This document shows positions 18,593 to 26,362 of a stretch of DNA of 35,113 nucleotides, in pieces. Origin of the DNA: Gammaproteobacteria bacterium (GTDB taxonomy: Bacteria > Pseudomonadota > Gammaproteobacteria > Enterobacterales > Kangiellaceae); NCBI GenBank assembly GCA_013373545.1, contig JABXHQ010000018.1:1-35113 (forward strand). The letters run 5' to 3'. The notes under the pieces were generated by a model. That model was given only the letters and a program-made list of their open reading frames with translations. It made no database searches and was not told the DNA's origin. Each line of letters begins with the position of its first letter. The first letter of the stretch is position 1. A program made the position numbers and the translations under genes.

Positions 18593-18598
18593 AGTATA
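18593..18598 (-). promoter_or_regulatory. Putative -10 of the CheZ-like gene
   Basis: Minus-strand TATACT (5 of 6) placed 33 bases before the GTG start. The -35 region is poor. It supports the GTG start because an ATG at 18604 would be outside the transcript. Confidence 0.4.
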
Positions 18599-18631
18599 GA
18601 ACACTGTGTTGGATAGTTTGGTAGTTATACC

Positions 18632-18662
18632 GCGTTAGCCCTTAACGCAGGCGCTAGCGTTA
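18632..18662. repeat. Three alternating GCGTTA/TAACGC copies
   Basis: GCGTTA (18632-18637), TAACGC (18643-18648) and GCGTTA (18657-18662). The middle copy can pair with either neighbour (loops of five and eight bases), giving two mutually exclusive hairpins in the gap between the CheZ-like gene and the psrA-like gene. No function is recognised. Confidence 0.6.
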
Positions 18663-18704
18663 GTTTTCTGTCGCATTATTGTCTGTTTTCCAGCGGTCTT
18701 TGGC

Positions 18705-18733
18705 TTGACACTTCTGTAAAATGAACGTATGTT
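18705..18733 (+). promoter_or_regulatory. Sigma-70 promoter of psrA-fadE
   Basis: Consensus TTGACA (18705-18710), 17-base spacer (18711-18727), TATGTT (18728-18733). The leader to the ATG at 18831 is about 90 bases. Confidence 0.75.
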
Positions 18734-18734
18734 T

Positions 18735-18748
18735 CAAACAGTTGTTTA
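18735..18748. promoter_or_regulatory. PsrA-type operator
   Basis: CAAAC-AGTT-GTTTA, matching the Pseudomonas PsrA consensus (G/C)AAAC-N2-4-GTTT(G/C) except for the last base. It begins one base after the -10 and covers the transcription start, a classic repression position for the regulator encoded directly downstream. Confidence 0.65.
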
Positions 18749-18830
18749 GATTTTGTTGGGCAAAGTCACGGCAAAGTTTAAACAGCGAAAAATAACCTAT
18801 TGATAAATAAAGCTTTATAGTTGAATCACC

Positions 18831-19487
18831 ATGACCAGCAAACAATCGACTAAAAACCGTATTTTGGATGCCGCAGAAGCCTTATTCGCTGATCGAGGGT
18901 TTGCGGAGACCAGTTTACGAACCATTACGCACCGAGCCGATGTTAATTTAGCGTCGGTGAACTATCATTTTGGTTCGAAAAAGTCGCTGATCCAAGCGGT
19001 GTTTGATCGCTTTTTGCAGGGCTTTGTTAAAGGGTTAGACGCAGAAATGAAACCCTTGGAAGCTTCGCAAGTGGCGCCTAGCGTTGAGCAAGTATTGCAT
19101 ACGTTGGTTAAGCCATTGATGACAATGGACGATCGGCGGCACCAAGGCTCATCTAACTTTATGAAGTTGTTAGGACGAGCCTACGCCGAGAGCCAAGGGC
19201 ATATGCGGCGATTTATGCAAGAGCATTATGCCGCCTACTTAGCCCGCTTTACCTCATTATTACATCGCGCTGCACCGGATTTAACTAACAGCGAGATGTT
19301 TTGGCGTCTACACTTTATGCTCGGTACGGTGATTTTTACTTTGGCTGGCAGTGATGCATTACGCGACATTGCCGCCGCTGATTTTCGTGAGTCTGTGAGT
19401 CTGGAGCAGACCTTGGAGCGCTTATTACCGTTTTTAGCAGCGGGATTTCGCGCACAACCGATTAATTCACTTAAAAATGTTAGCTGA
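18831..19487 (+). CDS. psrA: TetR-family regulator of fatty-acid oxidation (PsrA-like)
   Basis: Repressor of 218 residues. The TetR helix-turn-helix spans about 10-57 with ILDAAEALFADRGFAETSLR and the recognition segment VNLASVNYHFGSKKSLI. The C-terminal ligand domain contains NFMKLLGRAYAE and RRFMQEHYAAYLARF, typical of PsrA-like members that sense long-chain fatty acids or acyl-CoA. The gene sits 13 bases upstream of fadE in one transcript. The promoter carries a PsrA-type operator over the start site, so autorepression relieved by acyl ligands is the likely logic. PsrA identity rests on this context plus recalled similarity; other TetR regulators of fad genes are possible. Confidence 0.85.
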   Translation: MTSKQSTKNRILDAAEALFADRGFAETSLRTITHRADVNLASVNYHFGSKKSLIQAVFDRFLQGFVKGLDAEMKPLEASQVAPSVEQVLHTLVKPLMTMDDRRHQGSSNFMKLLGRAYAESQGHMRRFMQEHYAAYLARFTSLLHRAAPDLTNSEMFWRLHFMLGTVIFTLAGSDALRDIAAADFRESVSLEQTLERLLPFLAAGFRAQPINSLKNVS

Positions 19488-19500
19488 TTGGAGTTAAGTC

Positions 19501-21957
19501 ATGATTACCTTGGGACAAATTCTGGCGTTAATCGCTGTTCTCTGGATTAGCGCCTACAAACGATTAAGAACTGGAACGGGTCTAGCACTTGCTGCTGGTG
19601 TTCTGGTGGTATGTGGGCTTATTTGGAGCGTTGCGATTGTGCCGTGGGTACTGCTCGGCCTGTTTGCAACTTTATATTTCTTGCATGACTTGCGCAAAGA
19701 CAAGATTACCTTACCGATTTTTAAATTGTTCAAATCGGTGTTACCACCCATGAACCAAACCGAAAAAGATGCGCTAGAAGCCGGTGATGTTTGGTGGGAT
19801 GGTGATCTTTTCAAAGGTAACCCTGATTGGAACAAGATGCTGGACTATCCAAAACCTGAGTTATCGAAAGAAGAGCGTGAGTTTGTTGATGTACAAACAG
19901 AAAAGCTTTGCTCTTTAGTTGATGATTGGAAAGTTACCCACGAAGACAAAGATTTGCCAAAAGCCGCCTGGGACTATATGAAAAAAGAAGGTTTCCTAGG
20001 CATGATCATACCGAAAGAGTATGGCGGTAAAGGTTTCTCAGCATTTGCGCATTCTACTGTTGTGCAAAAGCTTGCGACGCGTTGTGGTGCGCTCGGCGTT
20101 TCCGTTATGGTGCCGAATTCGTTAGGTCCATCGGAGTTGTTACTGCATTACGGAACTGATGAGCAGAAGAATTATTACTTGCCGCGTCTTGCGAAAGGTG
20201 AAGAAGTACCTTGTTTCGCACTAACCGGACCTGAAGCAGGTTCGGATGCTGGTGCAATTCCGGATAGTGGTGTGGTCTGTAAAGGCCAGTATAAAGGTGA
20301 AGAAGTGCTGGGTATCCGCTTAAACTGGAACAAGCGTTATATCACTTTAGCACCAATTGCGACGGTTCTGGGATTAGCGTTTAAATTATACGATCCAGAA
20401 TCACTACTCGGAGATGAAGAAGAGTTAGGGATCACTTGTGCGTTGATTCCAACCGATCATGAAGGGGTGGTTGCGGGCAATCGTCATTATCCAATGGGAC
20501 AAGCGTTTATGAACGGTGTCACGAGTGGTAAAGATGTCTTCATCCCACTGGACTGGATCATTGGTGGTCAAGAGTATGCCGGTAAAGGCTGGCGTATGTT
20601 GGTTGAGTGCTTGTCAGCAGGGCGTGGTATTTCATTACCGGCTTCGGCAACTGCAACCGGAAAATTAAGTTATCGCATGACCGGTGCTTACGCCATGTTG
20701 CGTAAACAGTTCAAAACATCGATTGCGCATTTTGAAGGTGTTGAAGAAGCACTGGCGCGTATTGCGGGTAACACTTATCAGTTGGAAGCGATGCGTTATA
20801 TGACTGCTGGCGCGGTGGACTTGCACGTTAAGCCGTCGGTGGTATCGGCCGTTGCTAAGTATCACATGACCGAGCTGGCGCGTTCCGTGGTAACCGATGC
20901 AATGGATGTTCATGGTGGTCGTGGTGTCATTATGGGCGAGCGTAACTATCTTGCGGGTGGTTACATGTCGATGCCTATTTCGATCACGGTTGAAGGCGCG
21001 AATATATTAACTCGTAATTTGATGATCTTTGGTCAAGGCGCGGTCCGTTGTCATCCATTTGTTTTCCGTGAAATGCAAGCCGCGGCTAACCCAGATGAGC
21101 GAGCTGGTCTAGAAGAGTTTGATAGTTTGTTTTTCCGTCACGTCGGTTACGGAGTCAGTAACTTTATTCGCACCTTAACTTTAGGCTTAACCGGTGCTCG
21201 CATTGCCCGTAAACCGGTAAGTGATAAAACTGGCCGTTATTATCAGCAGCTAACGCGAATGAGTTCGGCGCTAGCGATGGTCGCAGATTTATCGATGATG
21301 ATTTTCGGTGGCGACTTAAAGCGTTTGGAGCGTTTATCTGCGCGCTTAGGTGATGTGTTATCGCAACTTTACTTGGCTTCAACGGTATTAAAATATTACG
21401 AAGACAATGGGCGTCCACAAAGTGATTTACCTTATGTTGATTGGTGCGTTCAAAAAAGCCTATTTGAAATTCAAAAGGCGTTTATGGGCTTCTTTGAAAA
21501 TATTCCAGTGAAAGGGTTGGGTGTCGCGCTGAAATGGATTGTTTTCCCATATGGTAAGCAATTCAAAATGCCAAGCGATAAGTTAGACCGGGCGATTGTT
21601 AAGCCGATGTTGAGTGACAACGAATTGCGTGATCGTATCACCGTTGATGCTTATCTTGGTGGTGTTGATGATGCTGCTGGCCGAGTGGAAAATGCCTTCA
21701 TTAAAATGTTAGCTGTGGCGCCAATTGAGAAGGCACTGCGCAAAGCAATGAAATCTGGCCAATTGAGTGCTGGTCGCAGTATTGATGAGACGGTGAAAAC
21801 CGCAGTCGCTGCGGGGATACTAAGTCAGGAAGAAGCCGATCAATATATGGAGTTTGAAGCGGCTCGCTCCGATGCTATTCAAGTGGATGACTACTCCAAA
21901 GAATACATTCGGACAGGTAAGAAAGCTAAGAAAAGTAGTTCTAAAGAAGCGGCTTAA
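19501..21957 (+). CDS. fadE: Acyl-CoA dehydrogenase, FadE family
   Basis: FAD enzyme catalysing the first dehydrogenation of beta-oxidation. Its 818 residues match E. coli FadE (814) and are about twice a normal acyl-CoA dehydrogenase. Residues 1-65 are hydrophobic with about two TM segments, suggesting inner-membrane association. The dehydrogenase core, about 85-520, includes MIIPKEYGGKGFSAFAHS, FALTGPEAGSDAGA and DAMDVHGGRGVIMGERN. The remaining C-terminal third is the DUF1974 region seen in FadE. The ribosome site TGGAGT is nine bases before the ATG. It is co-transcribed with the psrA-like gene and closed by a bidirectional terminator. It needs an electron-transfer flavoprotein, not in the window. 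Confidence 0.96.
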   Translation: MITLGQILALIAVLWISAYKRLRTGTGLALAAGVLVVCGLIWSVAIVPWVLLGLFATLYFLHDLRKDKITLPIFKLFKSVLPPMNQTEKDALEAGDVWWDGDLFKGNPDWNKMLDYPKPELSKEEREFVDVQTEKLCSLVDDWKVTHEDKDLPKAAWDYMKKEGFLGMIIPKEYGGKGFSAFAHSTVVQKLATRCGALGVSVMVPNSLGPSELLLHYGTDEQKNYYLPRLAKGEEVPCFALTGPEAGSDAGAIPDSGVVCKGQYKGEEVLGIRLNWNKRYITLAPIATVLGLAFKLYDPESLLGDEEELGITCALIPTDHEGVVAGNRHYPMGQAFMNGVTSGKDVFIPLDWIIGGQEYAGKGWRMLVECLSAGRGISLPASATATGKLSYRMTGAYAMLRKQFKTSIAHFEGVEEALARIAGNTYQLEAMRYMTAGAVDLHVKPSVVSAVAKYHMTELARSVVTDAMDVHGGRGVIMGERNYLAGGYMSMPISITVEGANILTRNLMIFGQGAVRCHPFVFREMQAAANPDERAGLEEFDSLFFRHVGYGVSNFIRTLTLGLTGARIARKPVSDKTGRYYQQLTRMSSALAMVADLSMMIFGGDLKRLERLSARLGDVLSQLYLASTVLKYYEDNGRPQSDLPYVDWCVQKSLFEIQKAFMGFFENIPVKGLGVALKWIVFPYGKQFKMPSDKLDRAIVKPMLSDNELRDRITVDAYLGGVDDAAGRVENAFIKMLAVAPIEKALRKAMKSGQLSAGRSIDETVKTAVAAGILSQEEADQYMEFEAARSDAIQVDDYSKEYIRTGKKAKKSSSKEAA

Positions 21958-21975
21958 GCACACTTTAGTCTACTG

Positions 21976-22004
21976 AAAAAGCCGCGCTTGTCGCGGCTTT
22001 TTTT
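21976..22004. terminator. Bidirectional terminator between fadE and the GGDEF/EAL gene
   Basis: Arms AAAAAGCCGCG (21976-21986) and CGCGGCTTTTT (21992-22002), perfect over 11 bases with a five-base loop. T runs on both strands serve the two convergent genes. Confidence 0.9.
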
Positions 22005-22013
22005 ATTGCAGAA

Positions 22014-24515
22014 TTATTTTAGTCGTTCTAGAGGCTTGCCGAGTAAGTAACCTTGAATAAAGTCAACTCCACCGTGTTCAATGTGACGCAAAGCATCTAG
22101 TGATTCAATAGCTTTTACACAAGTAGTAATGTCACTGGTTCGGGCAACTTCAATCATCGAGTGTAAAAGCTTCTTATCGATCGGATCCCAGGCAATATTA
22201 GCCGTGAATAAACCATCAATTTTAATCGCGTTAATGGGCAGTTCTCTTAACCTTGAGAATAAGCTGAAATTACGTCCAAAATCATCAATCTGAAACTTAA
22301 ATCCGAGTTCCGCTAGGGTTTGGGTAACCGTCATTAAGCTATCGCGATAGTGCAGCACATGATGTTCTTTTAGTTCAAACTGAATTTGGTTACGACATCG
22401 CTCGGGTATTGCTTTCGCCTGTTCAATGAGGCGCTCGACGGTTGCTGTGGAAATTAACGTATGCGCAGAAACGTTGATATTTATGGTTGCAGAAAGGTTT
22501 TTGTTTTGCACCATTTTAAAAACGTTTTCAATAACCCAGCTATCAATATCGGCAATTAAGTCGAAACGTTCAGCATCGCTTAAAAAGGCATTGGCCGAGA
22601 GTAGCTTGCCGTCATCGTCTTGCAAGCGAATTAAACACTCATATTGCGCTGGTGACAATTGTTCGCTGAACGAAAATTGTTTTTTATTAGGGTGCTTTGA
22701 TAACAATTGATAGATATCTTTTGCGGCATAAATGGGTTGGTAGAGCAGGCGAAACTGATTGTCACTTAAAGCGGTTTTAAGGCGCATTTTCCAGCCACTT
22801 GTTAGTGATTCCTCTGAGCGTTTCTCATAATTCAGGCTTGCAATGTAAATTTGGTTTTTGCCACTTTGTTTAGCCATGCTGCAGGCCCGGTCTGCACTAA
22901 TTAGTAATGTTTTTAAATCGGTGACCTGCTCACTAATGGCTACAACTCCGACACTTCCGGAAACCGGAAATTCTTGTCCTTGGTAGCTAAAGTGTGTGTT
23001 GGCCAAAACTTCACGAAAAACATCGGCTAAGTTTTCTAACGCATCGTATTTAATATCGTGCAGCAATACGGCAAACTCGTCGCCACCGAGTCGAGCGGCT
23101 AAGTCGCGATGACGCAATCGAGAGCGAATTTTTTCACTAATTAATATTAACAACTGATCGCCCGCCGAATGTCCGGCTTGGTCATTAATTTGTTTGAAAT
23201 TATCTAAATCGATGTATAACACGGCACTAATAATGTTCGACACTTGAACTGTTTGAATTTCTTGTTGTAGCAGGCGTTCGAAGTAGGTGCGATTGAGTAA
23301 CTGGGTTAAGTGGTCATGATTAAGCTGCCAGTTGATTTCGTCTTCAATCAACTTTCGTTCCGAAATGTTTTTAAACACAACAACACTACCGCTGCTTTTT
23401 TGCGAGCCGCGTGCTAGTGGTTGAATGGTACACTCAACATGAATGGGGGTTTTATCCGCAGTTTGGAAAATGGCCTCCCAGTCTTTTAAGGAGTCTTGTA
23501 ATAAATAGGCTTGATATAAGTAATTGGTTTCATCGCTGATTGGACGACCATATTCATCACAGTGATGAAACAGTTGATGGGCGAGTTGCCCGATAACTTG
23601 CTGTTGCGACTCGTACCGTAAGATGTCCAAACCGGTTGGATTAATAAAGGTTATGCGACCTTGTGGGTCCACACCATAGATGCCTTCTCCGATGGAAGTT
23701 AAGATATTCACTAAGTCGCGGTTTTGCTGATCGAGCTTCACATTGCTTTGCAATTGTTTCACCATGGCGGTAATTCGAGCATTGAACAGCGCCATGGATT
23801 CATTTTTGAACATACACTCACGAGCACCAGCATTAATGCATTCGGAAATAATATCTTCTTTGTAAGTACCGGTAAGAATGGCCAGAATTGTGTGCGCAAA
23901 CGCTCCCGATTGCACTATTTTTTCACACAACATGGCGCCATTATCACCGGGCATAAAGTAATCGATAATGGCAATATCAAAACGCTGCTCTTGAAACTTT
24001 TGCCAAGCATCATCCGCATCTTCTGCTAAGGTGACTTGTAAGCCCATCTTAGTCAGTTGACGGCCATAAACGGTACGAACACTTTTAGAGTCATCGACCA
24101 ACAACACTTTAAAAGCCGCGGCTGGATTCGCTGTCGGTGCTGTAGCGTCTTTATCTATCATTTTTTCGATGCGTGATAAACTACTTTGGTACTGACTCCA
24201 AAGCTGAATGGCGACTTTAGGTCGTTGCGAAAGCGCTTCGAGATTCGACTCACTCATGGTGCGCGCAAAGATAATTACCGGAACCCGCAAATATTCGGGG
24301 CGGTTAATCGACGATATTATGCGCAGCTGGGCTGACTTATCACGGGTGGGCCAGCCGATTATTAGCAGGTCAGGCGGCGTAAAATGCTGGTTAACACGAC
24401 TTAGTAGTTCTTGATATTTATCGAGGGGATCGACTTGGTAGCCTGCATTTTGGAGCAAGCGATTTAATCCAAAGCGTAAGGTCGGAGAAGGCTCGACCAG
24501 CATTATTTGGGTCAA
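22014..24515 (-). CDS. REC-REC-PAS-GGDEF-EAL cyclic-di-GMP regulator
   Basis: Protein of 833 residues. The first receiver domain (1-120) is degenerate: the phosphoacceptor position reads LLIIGWP with no Asp. The second (about 133-250) is intact, with VLLVDDSKSVR and the acceptor Asp in IIDYFMPG. A PAS domain follows, about 265-390. The GGDEF domain keeps RLGGDEFAVLL near 473-483 and an RHRD inhibitory I-site five residues upstream. The EAL domain keeps the catalytic set: E in ECLIRL, N in NINVSA, E in FELKEHH, DD in IDDFG, K in IKIDG, E in KAIES and Q in FIQGYL, so both synthase and phosphodiesterase activity are possible. The start is TTG at 24515 with AGGA about ten bases upstream; an ATG four codons in is the alternative. 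It has no partner kinase nearby. Confidence 0.94.
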   Translation of the reverse strand: MTQIMLVEPSPTLRFGLNRLLQNAGYQVDPLDKYQELLSRVNQHFTPPDLLIIGWPTRDKSAQLRIISSINRPEYLRVPVIIFARTMSESNLEALSQRPKVAIQLWSQYQSSLSRIEKMIDKDATAPTANPAAAFKVLLVDDSKSVRTVYGRQLTKMGLQVTLAEDADDAWQKFQEQRFDIAIIDYFMPGDNGAMLCEKIVQSGAFAHTILAILTGTYKEDIISECINAGARECMFKNESMALFNARITAMVKQLQSNVKLDQQNRDLVNILTSIGEGIYGVDPQGRITFINPTGLDILRYESQQQVIGQLAHQLFHHCDEYGRPISDETNYLYQAYLLQDSLKDWEAIFQTADKTPIHVECTIQPLARGSQKSSGSVVVFKNISERKLIEDEINWQLNHDHLTQLLNRTYFERLLQQEIQTVQVSNIISAVLYIDLDNFKQINDQAGHSAGDQLLILISEKIRSRLRHRDLAARLGGDEFAVLLHDIKYDALENLADVFREVLANTHFSYQGQEFPVSGSVGVVAISEQVTDLKTLLISADRACSMAKQSGKNQIYIASLNYEKRSEESLTSGWKMRLKTALSDNQFRLLYQPIYAAKDIYQLLSKHPNKKQFSFSEQLSPAQYECLIRLQDDDGKLLSANAFLSDAERFDLIADIDSWVIENVFKMVQNKNLSATININVSAHTLISTATVERLIEQAKAIPERCRNQIQFELKEHHVLHYRDSLMTVTQTLAELGFKFQIDDFGRNFSLFSRLRELPINAIKIDGLFTANIAWDPIDKKLLHSMIEVARTSDITTCVKAIESLDALRHIEHGGVDFIQGYLLGKPLERLK

Positions 24516-24668
24516 ATCATTGAGATCCTAGTGGTAATGGTATTTTGTCATTATAATAAATCTGCCAGTAAAAGATAATTTTTATTGCTGAATCTGCGTT
24601 TGTTCACTGAAAATTCAGCTAAAACCTTTAGTCTATTGGACGAGCTTAATTATAAATAGGAGTCGAAA

Positions 24669-25322
24669 ATGAAAGTAGTGCAGTCTTTAGCCGCCAGCGT
24701 TGCAGTCGCGACCATGTTATCCGGTTGTCAAACTTTTGATGCATACACCGGCGAACAAAAAGTAAGTAGTGCCACTAAAGGTGCGGCAATTGGTGCTTTA
24801 TTGTGTGGTGCTATCGGCTCACGCAAAAGCAGTAAGCGTGCCCGCAATGCGGCCGTGGGATGTGGCCTGATTGGTATGGGAGTAGGCGCTTACATGGACG
24901 CACAAGAAAAGCAATTGCGTGATGAACTCGAGGGCACTGGCGTACGCGTTGCGCGTGAAGGTGATAACATTCGACTCATTATGCCAAACAACATTACCTT
25001 TGGCGTCGATCGCTCACAAGTGCAGTCCGGGTTCTATCCAACGCTTAACTCAGTGGCAAAAGTATTGGCGGAATTCAATGAGTCTGTTCTAGCGGTAAAT
25101 GGTCATACCGATTCTTCTGGTAGTGATGCGTACAATATGGAGTTGTCGGTTAAGCGTGCTCAGAGCGTAGCGGATTACTTAAAGTCGCAAAATATCAGCT
25201 CTGAACGATTACGCGTTCGCGGGTATGGCGAATCAATGCCATTAACCACAAACGATACTGAAGCCGGTCGTAGTCAGAACCGTCGTGTTGAGTTGTTAAT
25301 TGAGCCACGAGCAAACGGATAA
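24669..25322 (+). CDS. OmpA-family outer-membrane lipoprotein (YiaD-like)
   Basis: Lipoprotein of 217 residues. The lipobox is LSGC with C20 as the lipidated cysteine; Q at +2 favours the outer membrane. Residues about 35-80 form a glycine-zipper segment (GAAIGALLCGAIG and VGCGLIGMGVGAYMD). The C-terminal OmpA/peptidoglycan-binding domain, about 105-215, has NGHTDSSGSDAYNMELSVKR and GYGESMPLTTN, ending NRRVELLIEP. It should link the outer membrane to the cell wall. The ribosome site AGGAG is at 24658-24662. Its 3' end overlaps the potassium-channel frame by 23 bases, so the two are probably translated together. Confidence 0.94.
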   Translation: MKVVQSLAASVAVATMLSGCQTFDAYTGEQKVSSATKGAAIGALLCGAIGSRKSSKRARNAAVGCGLIGMGVGAYMDAQEKQLRDELEGTGVRVAREGDNIRLIMPNNITFGVDRSQVQSGFYPTLNSVAKVLAEFNESVLAVNGHTDSSGSDAYNMELSVKRAQSVADYLKSQNISSERLRVRGYGESMPLTTNDTEAGRSQNRRVELLIEPRANG

Positions 25323-26217
25323 ACACTTGAACCAGGAAGGCTTAATTAAGCGGCGGCGCACGCGTACGCCGCGATTTAATGAAGGTGACCAGCTCTCGCC
25401 TTGGCGGGAGCATCTTAATGACATCATTTTCGGTGCCGAGACGCCAATGGGAAAGGCGTTTGATATCGTTTTGATCGTCAGCATTTTGTTAAGTGTGGTC
25501 GCTATTATGCTCGACAGTGTTGAAGCCATTCGTCTGCAATTTGGTCATTGGTTGTGGCTTATTGAGTGGGGGTTCACGCTGTTATTTACGCTTGAATACG
25601 GCTTGCGTTTAATTTGCGTGCGTAAACCTTGGCTGTATGCGCGTAGCTTTTATGGATTAGTCGATTTGCTATCCATTATTCCGACTTATTTGACCCTAAT
25701 CTTACCCGGCGCCAAATATATGTTGGTGATTCGAATATTACGCGTGCTGCGCTTATTTCGAATTTTGAAATTAGCTGAGTATGTCGGCGAAGCCAATGTT
25801 TTGTTGAAGGCGCTCAGTAATAGCCGCCATAAAATTTTAGTGTTTTTATATACCGTGCTAACCCTTGTCGTGGTATTTGGTTCAACTTTGTATGTGGTTG
25901 AAGGCGCCGCTTCAGGGTTTACCAGTATCCCCAAATCGGTGTATTGGGCAATCGTCACTTTAACCACAGTAGGGTATGGCGACATTGCTCCGGTAACGCC
26001 ACTCGGGCAATTTATAGCGGCAGCCATTATGATCATGGGCTACGGAATTATTGCAGTACCTACCGGTATTTACTCTGCCGAATTGGTGCGTGCCTATACC
26101 GGGCAAGAGCATAACGAAGCGTGTGCCACTTGTGGCCGCAATGGCCATGACTTCGACGCGGTTTATTGTAAGCATTGTGGTCATGCGCTCGATGAGCAAA
26201 CTTCCGGCTCCGCCTAA
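25300..26217 (+). CDS. Voltage-gated-type potassium channel with C-terminal zinc ribbon
   Basis: Six-TM ion channel of about 305 residues. S4 is visible as IRILRVLRLFRILKL with arginines every third position, and the pore filter is TVGYGD at 223-228, the K+ signature. After S6 the tail carries CATC (275-278) and CKHC (290-293), a four-cysteine zinc ribbon. The start is uncertain: TTG at 25300 overlaps the lipoprotein gene, and another TTG lies at 25327; neither has a good ribosome site, and translational coupling is likely. Channels of this ion_trans family conduct K+ in related bacteria. The role of the ribbon is unknown. Confidence 0.9.
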   Translation: MSHEQTDKHLNQEGLIKRRRTRTPRFNEGDQLSPWREHLNDIIFGAETPMGKAFDIVLIVSILLSVVAIMLDSVEAIRLQFGHWLWLIEWGFTLLFTLEYGLRLICVRKPWLYARSFYGLVDLLSIIPTYLTLILPGAKYMLVIRILRVLRLFRILKLAEYVGEANVLLKALSNSRHKILVFLYTVLTLVVVFGSTLYVVEGAASGFTSIPKSVYWAIVTLTTVGYGDIAPVTPLGQFIAAAIMIMGYGIIAVPTGIYSAELVRAYTGQEHNEACATCGRNGHDFDAVYCKHCGHALDEQTSGSA

Positions 26218-26314
26218 TTCCACTGCCATAGAAATTTCGTGCCAACGAAGTATTCAGTAAAGTTCTAAGCGTAGTTAATTAGCTTGCTTATGCACTTTAT
26301 GCATTTGTCATAAA

Positions 26315-26358
26315 GTTCCCTCACAGTAGCATGGGGTTTTAACCCTAACGTGAGGAAC
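26315..26358 (+). promoter_or_regulatory. Leader hairpin burying the leuA-like ribosome binding site
   Basis: GTTCCCTCAC (26315-26324) pairs with GTGAGGAAC (26350-26358) with one bulged C, enclosing a second stem GGGTT/AACCC (26334-26345). The right arm contains GAGGA, the Shine-Dalgarno, five to eight bases before the ATG at 26363. A further perfect repeat ACTTTAT/ATAAAGT (26294-26300 / 26310-26316) shares two bases with the left arm. A translational switch is inferred. Confidence 0.55.
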
Positions 26359-26362
26359 GTCA

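Noticed and set aside
18660-18845. Minus-strand 61-codon frame in the psrA promoter region.
   Set aside because: It is antisense to a consensus promoter and operator and has no ribosome site.
26290-26313. Seven-codon reading frame (MHFMHLS) just before the leuA-like leader hairpin, considered as a leader peptide.
   Set aside because: It has no ribosome site and only one leucine codon, so a classical leucine attenuator is not supported.
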